From the NCBI GenBank assembly GCA_032358165.1, contig JAALGY010000038.1, positions 434,001 to 498,000 on the forward strand: a stretch of DNA of 64,000 bases. The letters are read 5' to 3'. Positions 11,941 to 24,820 of this stretch are shown here, piece after piece (the first letter of the stretch is position 1; each line of letters begins with the position of its first letter). A program made the translations under genes and the position numbers. This DNA is from Diplosphaera chodatii. Its lineage: Eukaryota; Chlorophyta; Trebouxiophyceae; Prasiolales; Stichococcaceae. The notes beneath the pieces were generated by a model that ran no database searches, was not told the origin of the DNA, and saw nothing but the letters and a program-made list of their open reading frames with translations.

Positions 11941-14900
11941 CTATGGCTGCGGCCCGTATGCCGGCGTGTATGGCGCCGCCGCTGAGTAGGGCGTCGCTGG
12001 ACTGCTGGCCTGGGGCGGACTGTACGCGGACGCCGGTGTCGGGGGCGGCGGCGCCACAGACCCACCCTGTAGGCACAGAGTGCGGGTCCGAGGCGTCAGC
12101 ATTCGGGTTCGGCTGCACAGGCACTGGATGCTGCGTCCAAGTGTATCATGACCGCACATCCGAGCACGTGCTGCTGCTGGCAACAAGACGAGGACTGGTG
12201 TGCTGCAGGACGAAGGGCGGCGGGTGGTGCGCTCGCCTTGACGCGGTGCCAGGCGCGGTGGCGGGCCCACAGCCGCCGCAGGGTGGGCGCCCAGGCAAAG
12301 GGGCGGCTGCCCACCAGCAACACCAGCAGCAGCCCCTGCAGCCCCAGCATCGTCCACCCCATCGTCGTGCTGCGCCATGCAGAGACAAGCTCGTCAGAGG
12401 CGGGCACAGATATTTGGTAGGCGCAACAAGACGACAGGTGTGGCGTCTGCGATTGTATCTGTTGGCCAGTGGAAAGCTTGGCTTCGCTCGTTGCAGCAGC
12501 AGCGTGCAGGGTTGGCTGCTCAGCGATGGTAACGTCCACAGTAGTTTCCTACAGCTGTGCGGCTGGTGCACTGCAGTGCAGCGCGCTCACCTGTAGCTGA
12601 TGCTGGAGGTGGTCGCGAACAGCAGTGCCAGCGCCAGCGCCCATGTTGCCACCTCGCACAGCCCCGCCAGCAGCTCCAAGCCCTGTGGCATAAAGATCAC
12701 ACTGCTGTGCCAGCGCGATCACATGGCAAATCAGCAAGTGCGCGCTCCGGCACATCCTGTGCTGCAATGTATACCGATGCCCATCACCGCTGGTCAACGC
12801 TCGCTGCAGGTGGTCAGCAGTGAGCCCTGCAGGAAAGGGCACCAGCAGCGCGGCCTGACATCCAGTTCGACTGTGGTGTGCTGCAGTACCTGTTCCAGCC
12901 GGTCGGCGATTGGATTCAGCAGCCGCAGGTACAGCAGCCACACGACGCCCACCGCGCAGATGGCGATCACCTGCTTGCATGTGATCAATGCCAAGTCAGG
13001 CCAACATCTTGCACCGACTGCAGTGTGCGGTGCTGTCGGTGGCACGTGGTCAAACCGCCGCGACTGCCCTCCGCAACCCTTGCAGGCTGCAGCTGCACGT
13101 TATCTTCACACTGCTGCATCGCGTGACAACGTAAGTCATACACATCATGCAACGTGCTCAACACCAACGCACCCCGGCGGCGCCGCCCTTCTGCGTGATG
13201 GACACCGTGACGAAGGCCGCGCCACACGCCCAGGCCACCTTGAGCACCGTGGCGTGCGGCCGCAGGTGGCTGGCGCGCACCCCCAGCACCCGCCGCTCAT
13301 CCGCCGGCACCACGTACAGGCTGCACAGGCGCACCAGGTCTGCTGTTGCTCCTGCCTGGTGGCCCCTTCGCTGGTCATCCGAATGATGAGCTTCACAGCA
13401 GCACACAGCCTCCGACAAGTACCAGGCAAGGCAGCGCAGCACCATGGCAGACCCAGCTCGAGCAGGATCACGGTGTGCGGGTTTTCTGGGCGCTACTACA
13501 CGCTCGGAGGCAGAACCCCAGCTGGTTCGACACCGCAGAAGAATGGGCCTTGGAAGGAGAACGGCGGCGGTTGCTTGATCACAGCCATAGACATGTGTCA
13601 CTGGGCAGGGCAGGAGAACCCACTCTGGGTCCACCGGCTTATTGGCGGGGGGCCAGGTGGGCGACGCGCGCGGCGCCTGCCCTGCAGCGCTGGGGGTGAC
13701 CAGGCTGTCGTGCCACAGCGGCCCTGCAGCAGGCAGCCAAGCCAGCGAGTGAGGTGCTGGCGCCAGTCTGTGGTCGGCTGGGATCAGAGGACCCAAGGCC
13801 AAGGAAGCGACGATGCCACCAGGTAGGTCGGGTGCGTGCGTTTCATGCGGATGCTGCCATGGCACAGCGCAGGGCAGCACGTGGCCACCGCTGCGGCCGG
13901 CGGGTAGTGTGTGTCACCCTTGTTGTCCTCGAACAGGACGCCGTGGCGCTCCAGGAAGCGCAGGTGGCGGTGCCGCCGCACGTGCACCCACTCCGCGTCC
14001 GGGTACTGCAGCCCCGCCAGCGGCGCCGCCACCCACCGCCACGCCCTGCCCGCCGGCTGCAGGTGATGCACGCTTTGCAGCTGAGCTTGAGGGCGATGTG
14101 ACGGGACGCAGCTGGGCAGCGTCACCGTCAGCGTCACCCCGCGCCGGCGGTGCAGCTGCAGACCTCCCAGCCTGGCCGGCCGTGCAACACGAGCCATGGG
14201 ATGTTGGAGGCGGGCATGAGGGCCACTGGGCAGTCGTGCTGCCGCCTGCACTGCCTGAACCCTGAGATCACAGGGCCACAGCAAAACTTCCTTATTGCGG
14301 CGCATGGCGCACCTTTCTGTTGGGATCGGGCGGCAGCGACTGCCAGCGCGCGCGGCGGGTGGCGTCCCGGTGCACGCCGTGCCAGATCATCACCGCCGCG
14401 CCGGCCAGCAGGCAGCCGCACACCACGATGAAGGCGATCATGCCGCCGGCGATGAGGCCCCCGGTGTGCGCCGCCACCAGCTCTGCACGCGCAGACAGAG
14501 CTCCAGGTCAAGAGCAGCATCACTGCTGTTGTGCCTGCACAGGGGCAGCGCTGTACCTGCAGGTCAGCACCTGCTGCGTTTGAGGAAATGCTGGTGTGTT
14601 GGACAATCTGGCGCTAGTATACAAACGCAGGGCATATTGTAGAAGGTGTTGCTTGGAGGGCATTTCCACTAGACTGTTGCAACACAAATCAAGGCAAAGA
14701 ACAGACGACTCGGCCTACACTCACGTCCGGTGCACTGGGCGATGGGCTGCAGCAGCAGCAGCATGACGGCCAGCTCGGCGCGCGGGAACTCGAGCCACGC
14801 CGGCGGCCGCCAGCCGGCCAGCCGCACCACCACGATCATCGCGACGTGTAGCAGCAGGGTGCCCGCGATCGCGACGCCGCACCAGAAGGCGATGCGCGCA

Positions 14901-17900
14901 GCCCTGCGCGGCACAGGGCGACCAGTGCTGTCCAGATTCCGAGGCTTCAAGCCCCATCTCATGACATCAGCAAATTATGTCACTCACTTCTCGGTGAACT
15001 CCTTGCTGTCGACGTTGAACACGTCCAGCAGCAGCTGCGCGTTGTTGATGGTGTCCAGGCCCCCGAGCGCCGTGGACAGCACCCCGTCCCCGCCGCCGCC
15101 GCCGGTGCTGGTCGTCGCGGCGGCCGCCGCAGACGCCTGCACGGCTGCTGGCATGCGGCTGCCGCCTGCGCAAGTGTGCACCACGTTGATAGGGTAGACA
15201 CCGGAAGGGATTCCTTGGAAGAATACGCAGCAATCCTAGTTCACGAGTGGGACTCTCAATGGCACAGCTGTGAGTACAGTGCCTGAAGCTGTCGTAATTT
15301 GGCAGTGCCCAGTTTTGACATGCTGGCACAGAAAACAGCACACCCAGGACCGCCAGCTGCCCATCTGGCCTGCCGGCCGACGTGGCGTTGACGGCAGACA
15401 GCGCCACATACGAGCGGTTCATGCCGCTGGTCGTCGGCAGCTGCAGCACCTGCAGCACCAGGTGGACAGGTGGACCTCAAATCTGTACTGACGCCACAGA
15501 TCCGGCTTTCGAAGACGCCACAGGCACATATCCAGCAACTGGACTGTCATGGCCAGAGGCTGAACAGGCAGCCCGGACTGCAGCCAAGCACAGTGGCTCT
15601 TGAAATGGCTCTTGAAGCGCCGTGCAAACATTGGATCTATGTCGAAAACACGCTAGCAGTCTTGCGGACCACGACCACGGCAAGCAGTGCGGACCTGCTG
15701 CTCCTCCTGCACCACGCGGGAGGGCGCGGCCTGCGCCAGGCGGCGGCGGAAGATGATGTTGTCCGGCGGCGGCGGCGGCGATGGTGTGGGCGCATCCGTG
15801 GGCGCCGTGGTGGGGGCCGTCGTCGGCGCAGTCGTTGGCTGGGAGGTGGGAGCACTGGTGGGGGCCGTCGTGGGTTGCGTGGTGGGTGGGGAAGTAGGTT
15901 GGGTGGAGGGCGCGGTAGTGGGTTGGGTGGTGGGCGCGGTTGTTGGCGGTTCAGTGGGCGCGGTGGTCGGCCGGCGGGTGCGCGTGAAGGTGGGCGCCAG
16001 GGTGGGGGCCGTAGTTGGGGCTGCAGTTGGGGATGTCGTGGGAGAGAAAGTAGGAGCTGTCGTGGGTGCTGTCGTGGGCGTTGCCGTGGGGCTGTCAGTC
16101 GCGGTGGGCGCCGTGCTAGGGGCGTCGGTGGGGAGGCTAGTCGGAGCGCCGGTGGGGGCACTAGTCGGCGTCGGCGCCGTCGTTGCGTCTGCGACAGCGG
16201 GGGCAAGCGTGGGGCTCGTGGTTGTGGGAGCGGAGGTTGCAGGTGCCAGGGTTGCAGGCGGCAGGGTTGCGGGTGCTAGGGTCGCAGGTGCGGCTGTGGC
16301 GGGCGCGACAGCTGCAGGCGCGACTGTCGGGCTGTCAGTAGGGGCGGAGGGGCCACTAGTCGGGCTGTCACTCGGAGGTAAGAACGCACTAGTCGGGCTG
16401 GCAGTGGTCGGGGGCGCAGCGGGGGCGGGCGTCGCGGCGGGGGAGAGCGCGGCGGTGGGGGCTTCGGGAGACGGCGCCACGGTTGCCTCGGATGGCGCCA
16501 CGGCCTCGGCGGTTGCGTCCTGCAGCAGGAAGCTTTCCCGCAGATTCAGATAGGGAGGTTTGGGTCACCTGCTCTCTAAGCTGCTGACATCATGCATGGT
16601 AAAGCCTGAAGTACAACAGTGCCAAGGCCCGTGAATCAGTCCTGGTGGCAACCAGGCTAATTGATGACTCCATCAAGGCTCCCGGTCAGTGCCTGGGGGA
16701 GGCCGCTGGGCGCCAGCGCGTCGGGTGCCGCTACAGGGCTGACCGCCAGCGGCGCGCCCGCCGGCGCCACGACCACGCCCAACCCGTTCACCTGGCTGGT
16801 CGTCACCACCCGGTTCTGCAGCGCTGCACCCAGCATGACGTTTGCGTCAGCATTTGCAACCTTTCCAAACGTGTGTTTGCCTCCCGCCGCCTGTGACCTG
16901 GTTTCAATTAGCGAACAGTAGGCATCCGTACGGACGGTGGCCCCCTCAGCAAGGGGTGATGTGATAGATGACTGTCCACCACACCATGGCAGACACCTCT
17001 GGCAGTGCAACTTACGCAGGGAGGCCATGGCAGCGGCGGCGGGCGAGGCGGCCATGGTGGCCATGTTGACGTCGCGGAACACCAGCGGCGCCGCGAAGGC
17101 GGTGTTGTTGACGAACGCCGCGTCTTCGCCGACCGCCGTGGGCCCATCCACTGCATCGCTGTCCTGCCAGGGCGCCCTGCGGACGCACAACTTAGGGTCT
17201 CAGCTCCCATGTTGATTTTGGGCGATGGGTAGTTGTGAGGTGCGACTGGTGCAGAAAGAGCGTGTGCTGAAATGTTCCATAGCATCAAACCAATGAAAAT
17301 TCCTGCCGGTGCAAGAGTGAGGAGGGCACGCCCGTGAGTGCCAGATGCTCACCGCATGTTGCCGCTGAACATGCCGAACTTGCCGGCGGCGGCCGCGAAG
17401 TTGGGCGGCGCCGCCGGCAGCAGCGACGCCAGGTACAGCCACTGCACCGCCAGCAGGATGGCGAAGATGCCCCGCCGCATGGGGCCTGTGCCGTTGAGTC
17501 GCACAGATCGTATGAGCTCGCTGCCCCACGGTGGCGACGCTGTACAACAGATCTGCATGTGCCCGGCTCAGCAAGACAGGCTTCCGCCTGCTGTCCCTGC
17601 ACAGCACAGGGTGGGCAGTGCCGATGGTGTGCTGCATCATTTGCCGGCAGCTGCTGGCCCTGCCTCATCCTCATCACCTCAGCGTGTCGGAGCACACGCA
17701 CCTGAGGTGCCCACGGGCAGCCGCGAGTCGTTCTCCTGCCCGAGGCCCGCCTCCGCGCCCGCCGCGGTGTGCTCGTCGCCGCGGGAGCGCCCGGACTCCA
17801 GCGGCAGGTTGGCGTCCGCCACCCCCGCCCCGATCGCCAAGCACGCCGAGAACACCAGCACCTGCGTGCGAGGCGGGGTCACAACCTCACACCCCACGAC

Positions 17901-19259
17901 CTCCAGGTGATAGACGCCACATGCGGCAGAGCATGCAGCCAGCTCTGCTGCCAGGTGCGGAGTCACCACGGGATCCGGCCGCCGCATGCTGTGTACACCC
18001 ACCACGCAATGCTCACCCCGAGCGTCGCCCAGGCGCAGGCGGCCGCCGCCGTGCGCAGCGCGCCGCTGGTCGGCACATACTGCCGCGTCAGCGTCTCAGG
18101 TCCGAAGTTCAGCAGCACGCCTGCGACGCGGCGGGCGCAGTGATGTGCTGTGGGGTGATGCTGTTGTCACGATAGCACGCAGCCTGCCCCACTTCAAGGT
18201 GGTGCGCTATAAAGATTCTGGCCACTGACAGCCTGCTGAGCATAGAGCTGTACACCTGCACAATGAGCCTCACCTAGTGCATCGCGTGGCACAGTGAGCA
18301 CCACGGTGGACTGCTTCCCGGCGTCGAGCACCTCGGCCGAGATGTATAAGTCGCCTGCCACCACGTCCAGCAGTGTGTTCACCCTGCAACCGGGGCAACG
18401 CTGTCAGATGTCCATTCGCACAGCCTGCAGCGCTTGCTGGATGCGGTCATGTGGCATTATTCTTGTTTGATGCATTACCCCCCTGCAGCAGAGCTGCTGA
18501 AGCGGCGCTGTGAGGTGGCACGGGACAGCCCACCTGCGCACGCCGCTGATGCTGAACAGCCGCAGCGGGTTGACATCCCGGGTCGGGCCCCCGAATGACA
18601 CCTGGACGACGCAACCCAACCATGGTTGCAGGATGTCCCACACCCACAGCAGCCATCAGCCTGGACACAGCACAGTATGTGGCATCCACAACCCCGGCGG
18701 CCTGCAGACAGGCACCTTGAAGAACTGCGTCGGGTGGTCGTTGACCCGCAGGTCTGGGGATGTCAGCTGCGGTTTGGCAGTTGCTATGCCGCTGCCGCTG
18801 CTCAGGGCACTGGAGTTGGGCCCCGCGGCGCCGCCGATCGCGAACAGCGGTCGCCGGTAGTCAATCTGCAGCACGGCGCAGGAGCTTCATGACCAGCACA
18901 CAGCACACCTACTGATGCTGGCCGGCCAGCCATGCCACCTCAGCATCTGTCATGGACAGGCTGCCATGAGAGCTGTTGATGTGCGTGCAGATGCCCACCT
19001 GGTTTGCTGCTGCGGCGCGGGCCGCTGCGTCCGTCAACAGAGCAGCAGGCGCCGCCGCCTGCTGCAGCTTACGAGCCCGCCGCAGCGGTAGGTCATGCCG
19101 CAGCTCATGACGCTGGACAGCAGCAAACAGCGGCTGCTGCGCCTCTTGCCACTGTTTCAGACGGCTCTGCGATACAGCCGAGGCCTGCGAGGATGCAGGG
19201 GCCCCGACCAGCAGCCACGCCGCCACCAGCAGGGCTGACAGTAGTCGTGACATCCCCAT
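11941..19259 (-). CDS. Gene 3: multi-pass membrane protein, TRP-like/Flc-like, with large Thr/Pro-rich insert
   Basis: Exons, minus strand 5' to 3': 19259-18939, 18865-18716, 18601-18534, 18383-18274, 18120-18017, 17861-17702, 17485-17353, 17176-17016, 16823-16669, 16519-15713, 15449-15344, 15165-14988, 14903-14725, 14482-14313, 14056-13918, 13723-13602, 13492-13443, 13320-13173, 12970-12890, 12682-12591, 12369-12237, 12066-11941. All phases agree and give about 1,230 residues. Signal peptide (LLSALLVAAWLLVGAP), beta-rich ectodomain (exons 2-5), then about nine hydrophobic segments (e.g. VLVFSACLAIGAG, GIFAILLAVQWLYLA, IAGTLLLHVAMIVVV, AELAVMLLLLQP, GGMIAFIVVCGCLLAG). Between the second and third lies a roughly 270-residue TAPT/SPT-rich segment (exon 10). 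The pattern lumenal domain + nine TM, with LRFLERHGVLFEDN before later helices and Q-rich second helix, recalls the fungal Flc/TRP-like family; this assignment is from memory of family layout. Exon 21 ends in a GC donor. The C-terminus is Pro-rich. Weakest junctions: exons 9/10, 10/11, 16/17. Confidence 0.7.
15713..16519 (-). repeat. Low-complexity Thr/Ser/Pro/Ala repeat exon within gene 3
   Basis: A single exon of about 807 nt whose codons read as imperfect TTAPT, SPTS and PATLAPAT units, ending in a PSPPPPPDN stretch. It is mucin-like and probably O-glycosylated. The opposite strand looks open as Val/Gly-rich protein only because of this repeat. Confidence 0.75.
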
Positions 19260-20151
19260 GCTGTGCTGCAGGACGCACGCGGCTCCGCCTCGGACCAAGC
19301 CTTTTGTCAGACGCTGCCTGCAAAGAGCATTACATGCCATTGAGCTGGCATGTAGCGGGTTTGACGGTCGATCTGCCGCCGCAGGCCGAGCGGGCCGTCG
19401 TGCTCGCTCGGCTTTCGGGCACACGACTGAGATTGCAGTTTCAGCCCTGAACACGCAGCCGCGCCGGTGGTTTGACTGTGTGAACATGAAGTATATCAGC
19501 CTCTTGCAGGCTGTGTCACGCTGATGTTTTCCCATGGACCGGCCATTGCCGACGCGGCAGGCCAGGCTGTGTGAGCTTTTTGGTCCGCAGCTTCCGGGAC
19601 GCGCAGGGAGCTGCTCTGCTAGACTCAGAACAGTAGAAAGTAGATCGTGGTTGCTGCAGCTGAGTGGTACTTGCATACTGCGTGACAGAGCGGCTTGCAG
19701 GGAGACCAGCTGCGCACCTGCAGGGATGGCTGATGATGCGTTTCGGGTTCAGCCGCTGGACATCTCCATGCCCCCCACTGAGCTCGTGCGCGTACAGAAC
19801 CGCAGCGGAGCGTCAACGCAAGGACCCCCCGCTGAGAGGTGCATCCCCCAGGCTGAAGATCCCAACGCGATCGTGACCTGCCGCCAGCTTCACGCGATGT
19901 ATCGGGCGAAGGTTGGCTGCAGGGCGGACTTCTGCAAACCCTGCTGCTCCGGGAGGTGAACACAAGTATCTGGCAGTAAATCTAACAGGATTCTCTCACG
20001 CACGTGGCCAGTACCAGTAAGGGTACAAAGCACTGCACCCTTTGCTAACGGTCGGCACTGCAGTTCACAGCATCAGTTGCAGATTGCTTTTGTATATCAC
20101 ACTACTCACCCTGCCTACTTGCGACTCGGCGATTCTCTGCACCCAGCAGCC
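19260..20151. promoter_or_regulatory. Divergent promoter region between genes 3 and 4
   Basis: Head-to-head start codons at 19259 (-) and 20152 (+) are 892 bases apart. No exon evidence lies between. The region must contain both promoters; I cannot point to a defined TATA box or other element. Confidence 0.45.
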
Positions 20152-22375
20152 ATGCTGTCAGCCTCTGCACCTGGTGTTATCGTGGCACTGGCAGCCATGG
20201 TGGCGCTGCTTGCCACACCAGCCGCAGGCCTCTCCCGCAAGCTTGCAGGTGAGCACTGATTGTTCTATCACGCCTGCCTGTTGTTGTTCCTGACTGTGTA
20301 CCCCTGGCTCGCCATACGTTCGCTGGGTCGGTATGGTGCACCTTCCGAAGCTCCCCTTCTCACGGCCCAGTAGCTGACCGGCGTACGCAACCACTTTGAT
20401 TGCCTCAAAGAGTATGCTAGGTGGCATAACAGCCATTCTAGGACCGATAGGGCACCTATCAGTGTGTGCATGCATGTCTGTGACTGGGTGCCAGGGTGCA
20501 GTGGGTCGATAGCGCCGTGTCCGTGAAGCGTCATCATTGTTCCTGCTGGAACACTGATAGAAGCCCTGATAGAACCCTGTCGAGCGCGTGTTGGACAGCC
20601 GTCAGGCCGGTTGCTGGCCGCAGTGTTACGTGTACTGCCGGTGTTCAGCTGTCCAGCGAGCTTGAAACACGCATGGCCGGGTGCAGCCGCAGCACAGCCG
20701 GGCCTGACAGCAGGGCCCCAGCGCTATGGGCTCGATACAACGTTCGTAAAAGCGTCATAGGGTGTGTACCTTGCGACGCGGCCCTGACGTGCCGTTTGCT
20801 GCCTGCAGCGCTGCCTGATGCCTGCAGCAACCCCATGTCCTTCGAGAAGGATCAGGTGCGAACACTGCCATCTCGCTGCAACTGAAGTCTTGTGCTGAAC
20901 TGATCCTGCTGCGTACATGCTGCAGCCTGTATAGCTCCGCGTGGCATGCTGACGGCGCAGACTGGCTGCGCATGTTGAACCGGGTTGCCCTTGAGCACAG
21001 CCTCACGGCTCGGTTGCCCCGATGTGCCTGGAGCAGTTGGTGCGGTTGACACCAGTGCTACGATGTGCACAGGTGGCGCAGAACCTGCTCCCGCTGGGGC
21101 CCATCAACGCGCTCAACCTGCCGACGCTCGGCTCGGTGCCGCTGGACAGCCACGTCCTGGGCGTGCAGGCAAGCCACCACGCTCATCTCCGCTGGAAGCG
21201 GCGGCTCGACAACGCTTTGCATGCCTGCGCCTGCAGCGCTCATCTTCTGAGGCATGTCTTCCTGTGCGCCCAGTTCCTGCAGTTCAACATCGCCAACATG
21301 GGCGACTCGAACGTCACCAATTACCAGAAGGCCGTTCAGGGCAGCGGCAAGAACGCCATCTTCAACACCCTTGGTGCGCACCGCAGCCTTCCCGATAAAC
21401 GGCGCACGCCAGCTGCCTCCCCCAGTGCACGCCGGGCTGCGCTACTGCAGCAACTGACCCATCACATGCTGCTGCGCAGTGCAAATCATAGTGGTCACCG
21501 TGAACAGGCTGCAGCGTCATCAAGCGCTGACGCGGTTGCTGTCGACGGCTGTTGCAGGGCTGCCCGGCACGATCGTGGGGTCACCGACGAACGCGGTCCT
21601 GGCGCTCAAGACGTTCTCGGTCAACAGCATGCGCGTGTACCCGCTGTTTGCGCAGACCATGACGCTGCGCTTCACGCCCTACTCAGGTGCGGCTCGTCAC
21701 AGCGCGAGTTCTGCTGTCCAGCAGTAAGTGATGCCATCGGCCCTTGCCCTCTCCCCTGGGGTTGCTACTGACTGATGCTGGGTCCTCAGCAGTCGGCAAG
21801 GTGGCAATGACGGCAAGTCATCCGGATGTTTAGCAGGACACAGGTGATACACACCTCATGGCGGCTGACATGCGGCGCCTTGCACATTGCAGGCACGCTG
21901 CTGGCGGCGCTGCGGCCCGGCACCCCGGTGGACGTGACCATCTCCAATACCGCACCCACCACGGTCTACTTCCTGCCGCAGTTTCGGAATATCGCCGCCA
22001 TGACGGTGTCGTCAGTCCGCGTGGGCGTCAGCACGGTGAGCACAGTTCGTCCTGTCAGTGGGGCACACTTCGCGATGACCTGCAGGGTGTGTGGCAAGCA
22101 TGACCTGCTGCGCGCTGTCCACCGGTAGTGCCTCTGATGACGAGGGCGTAGTGCTTTGCCGCCCACGTGCGGCCGCACAGTCAAGCAGCAGGCCACATCA
22201 GCAATCAGCAGCTGGCAGCGAACGCATTCGTGCTGGCAGGGCTGATCTCACAAAGCATGTGATTGCTGACGGTTTCCTGTCGGATGCGCAGGTGCCGCCC
22301 AGCCTGCTCAGCCTGGTGGGCCTGGGGGCGCTCAGCGTCAACCAGTTCGCCATCGACAACGTGTGCATCAGCTGA
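20152..22375 (+). CDS. Gene 4: small secreted protein, unknown family
   Basis: Exons: 20152-20248, 20809-20855, 21073-21168, 21274-21373, 21558-21686, 21893-22035, 22292-22375; all phases agree, 231 residues. The N-terminus is a signal peptide (GVIVALAAMVALLATPAAG). The mature part is mostly predicted beta strands with hydrophobic patches (LLPLGPINALNLP, MTLRFTPYS, VDVTISNTAPTTVYFLP) and a C-terminal VCIS. There is no membrane anchor or catalytic motif, and I do not recognise the family. Exon 3 may end at a GC donor (21169) or at an upstream GT (21163); both keep the frame. An in-frame upstream ATG at 20077 would lengthen the N-terminus by 25 residues, but the start at 20152 places the hydrophobic core correctly for a signal peptide. 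Transcribed toward gene 5. Confidence 0.65.
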
Positions 22376-23153
22376 GCCGCGCCAGGGCCATGGCATGAGG
22401 CACCAGGCGCTTGACTCGGACATCGGGAAGTAGGACAGCATAGCAGAGGAACGCCGAAGCGCGGGCACCCATTGGTGCCGCAGTGCACGGCGCAGGACAG
22501 GAAGATTTGCGGGTTGGGACGCTGCCAATGCTGTGCATGGCATGATGCATTGACCCCACCCCAGGCAACACGAGAGCCGGTAGCGCTTGCATGTAGTTTC
22601 TCTTTCGGTTTGCCCACCCCAAGCTCCTTCCAGAACTGTAGCATTGAGCAGCCGTCGTTGAGGTCCTGCGCTGATTGCGAGAGGTGGCGTACGTTGCTAG
22701 GCATTGCACATTGCATATGCCAGGGGCAGTCTTGTGGTTTGATCGGGTGCCTCAATAGACAGGATCTTGTTGTTGAGCGTACATAACTGTCTCCGATGCT
22801 GCGCAGCAAACCTGATCTGACAGATGGACCCTTTATGGTAACTGTTTGGTGCGGTCTCGCGGTGAGAGCTCCAATCGATCAAGAAGGTCAACGGAGGTCA
22901 TTGCCCGTGCCACAGCCCTTCTGGCCCTGTTTGCTCCTCTGCTGCTCTGCAATCTGGGGACATCCTGAATTTCGTGCTTGACGAGTACATCCCAGTCGAT
23001 TTGGTGCACTGCCCATTGTACTGCCCGCTTTGCCAGTCAGCAGTGACTCGATCAGTTGGGTCATCACGCCACCCCAGCTGCCACCATCACAAAATCGATC
23101 GTTGCAGCCAATTGCTTAAATCGGTTCGTGCGCGCTGCTGACCAGTCTGCGCG
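22376..23153. other. Intergenic region between genes 4 and 5
   Basis: No splice-supported exons or recognisable protein motif. Presumably the 3' flank of gene 4 and the promoter of gene 5. Confidence 0.45.
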
Positions 23154-24820
23154 ATGAAGACATCTGCAGTCACCGTTGTGGCGGTCGCTCTGCTGGCGCT
23201 GGCACTGGCCGACGCGCGGCCGCTGCCAGCCTCGTCATCAGCAGGTCTGCGAACGTGCCATGCATACTTTTCCCGGCAGTGAAATACGTGCTATCTTGTC
23301 GCATATGATAGCAAGCTGACACGCAGCGCGTTTTACAAGAGTCTGCACGCCTTTGGATGCCGCAATCGCTAGTGCATGTGCGTTGCAACTGCTGAATGAA
23401 TTGACGGCAGGGTACCTCTGGATGGATGTAACACTCTCAATGTCCCTACGCGGCTTAGCGTGGCTAGTCGCCGATAAATATGGTGTCGTAGAAGTTGTTG
23501 AGATGCGTGTACATCATTCGCAAGTGCCTGCTCATCAGGCGGCGTGTTTGCTGTGACGCCCCGAGCGAGGGCCGAAACCGTTTTGTACTGCTTTTCAATA
23601 GTTCAGCGGCCAGCGAACAGCGGCGGTGGCTCTGTCTGCATACAGCACTGAATGCATCAATCCGGCTAGTTGTCATCGCACCGACAAGACGCCTCAGCTG
23701 GTTTCAAGCGACGCAACAAGCATGCATGTGGGAGGTTTGCTGACGCTGCTCAGAAGTCGTGGCTGCTGCGGCGCCTGATGACAGCTGCATGAGCAGCGCA
23801 CACCTCTCGTGTCTCCTAGGACCGGAGCTGGATGGAGCTGACAGTACAGACAGCCTCGCACGTTGACTGTCGTGCGCTCTGCGCAGCTTGCAGTGCTCAG
23901 ACTGCATGCACTTGGGGAGTGGCCAGGCAGCAGCCCAGGACATGGCAATGTTGACGTTGTGTGCAACGTCTGTGATCCGCCTCCTGCAGGGTCCCTCGAG
24001 TCTGCGCGCCGAATGCTGAAAGGTGCGCAACGGATCCACCCTGACCAGCAGTGTGCGCGAGTGTCGTGATGCAACTGCTTGCGTGTGACGTGCGAGGCAG
24101 TACCTCCTGCTGCGTTCACCACCACGGAATGTTCATCGAGCTCAGCTACTATCGTCTGCAGGCACCGTCGACCTCAACCCACTTGCGTGCGCATCCCAGG
24201 GCTGCCGCCCCCACTGCCTGGCTCGTTGCCTCCGTCGTGCCCAGGACCATGGTCTTGCCAAAGGCTGCGTTGCAGTTGCGGATCCCGTGGCGTGCAGAGC
24301 CCCACTCAGCTGAGGATCGCCTGCGCTGCATGCTGCGCTGCCAGCTCACCCGCCCGGATGTCAGCGGCGGCTGAGACAAATGTCGTGGCATGCAGTGAGG
24401 GGGTGGAGGCATACACCAACGCGCAGATCGGCCACGTGAACGCGGCCAACGAGCAGAACGAGGCCGACCGCCGGGTGCTTCTTCTCCTGCCTCTCCTCAC
24501 CAGGCGGAGCTGCCTACGGGCGGCCGCTGAATTGTGAATTCGCTGGAAGCAGCCTCGTGCCATATAGCATTTGGCTTCACACAGCACGCACGGCAGTATG
24601 GGCACCTTCATCAGCAGCTTGCCACTGCATGCACACACATCCTGACGCCTGCTGCATGACTCGGGTCCCACCGTGCTCCCTGTAGGCGATCAACGCCTCC
24701 AACCGCAACAACGTGAATGGCAACAGCGGCGCGATCGTTGGCAGCGTCAATAAGAACCTGCAGAACCTGGGGCTGGGCGCCGTGCAGGTCGGCAACGGCA
24801 ACCTGGGCAACGGGCGCTAG
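23154..24820 (+). CDS. Gene 5: small secreted Asn/Ala-rich protein, unknown
   Basis: Exons: 23154-23244, 23990-24022, 24365-24474, 24686-24820, giving 122 residues with consistent phases. The signal peptide is clear (VTVVAVALLALALADA), followed by a basic SARRMLK stretch that could be a processing site, a helical segment (TNAQIGHVNAANEQNEADRR) and an Asn/Gly-rich C-terminus (LGLGAVQVGNGNLGNGR). The first intron, 745 nt, is unusually long for this window. An alternative exon beginning at 24162 is also in phase with exon 2 and would instead end at a stop near 24314 with a small Cys-rich peptide (see findings). Function unknown; a secreted small protein is the limit of what the sequence shows. 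Confidence 0.5.

Noticed and set aside
12600..13826. 408-codon plus-strand open frame
   Set aside because: Opposite five exons of gene 3 with matching splice phases on the minus strand; the plus-strand product has no motif.
15687..16553. 288-codon plus-strand frame rich in Val/Gly
   Set aside because: Complement of the Thr/Pro repeat exon of gene 3; the minus strand has acceptor, donor and flanking membrane exons in phase.
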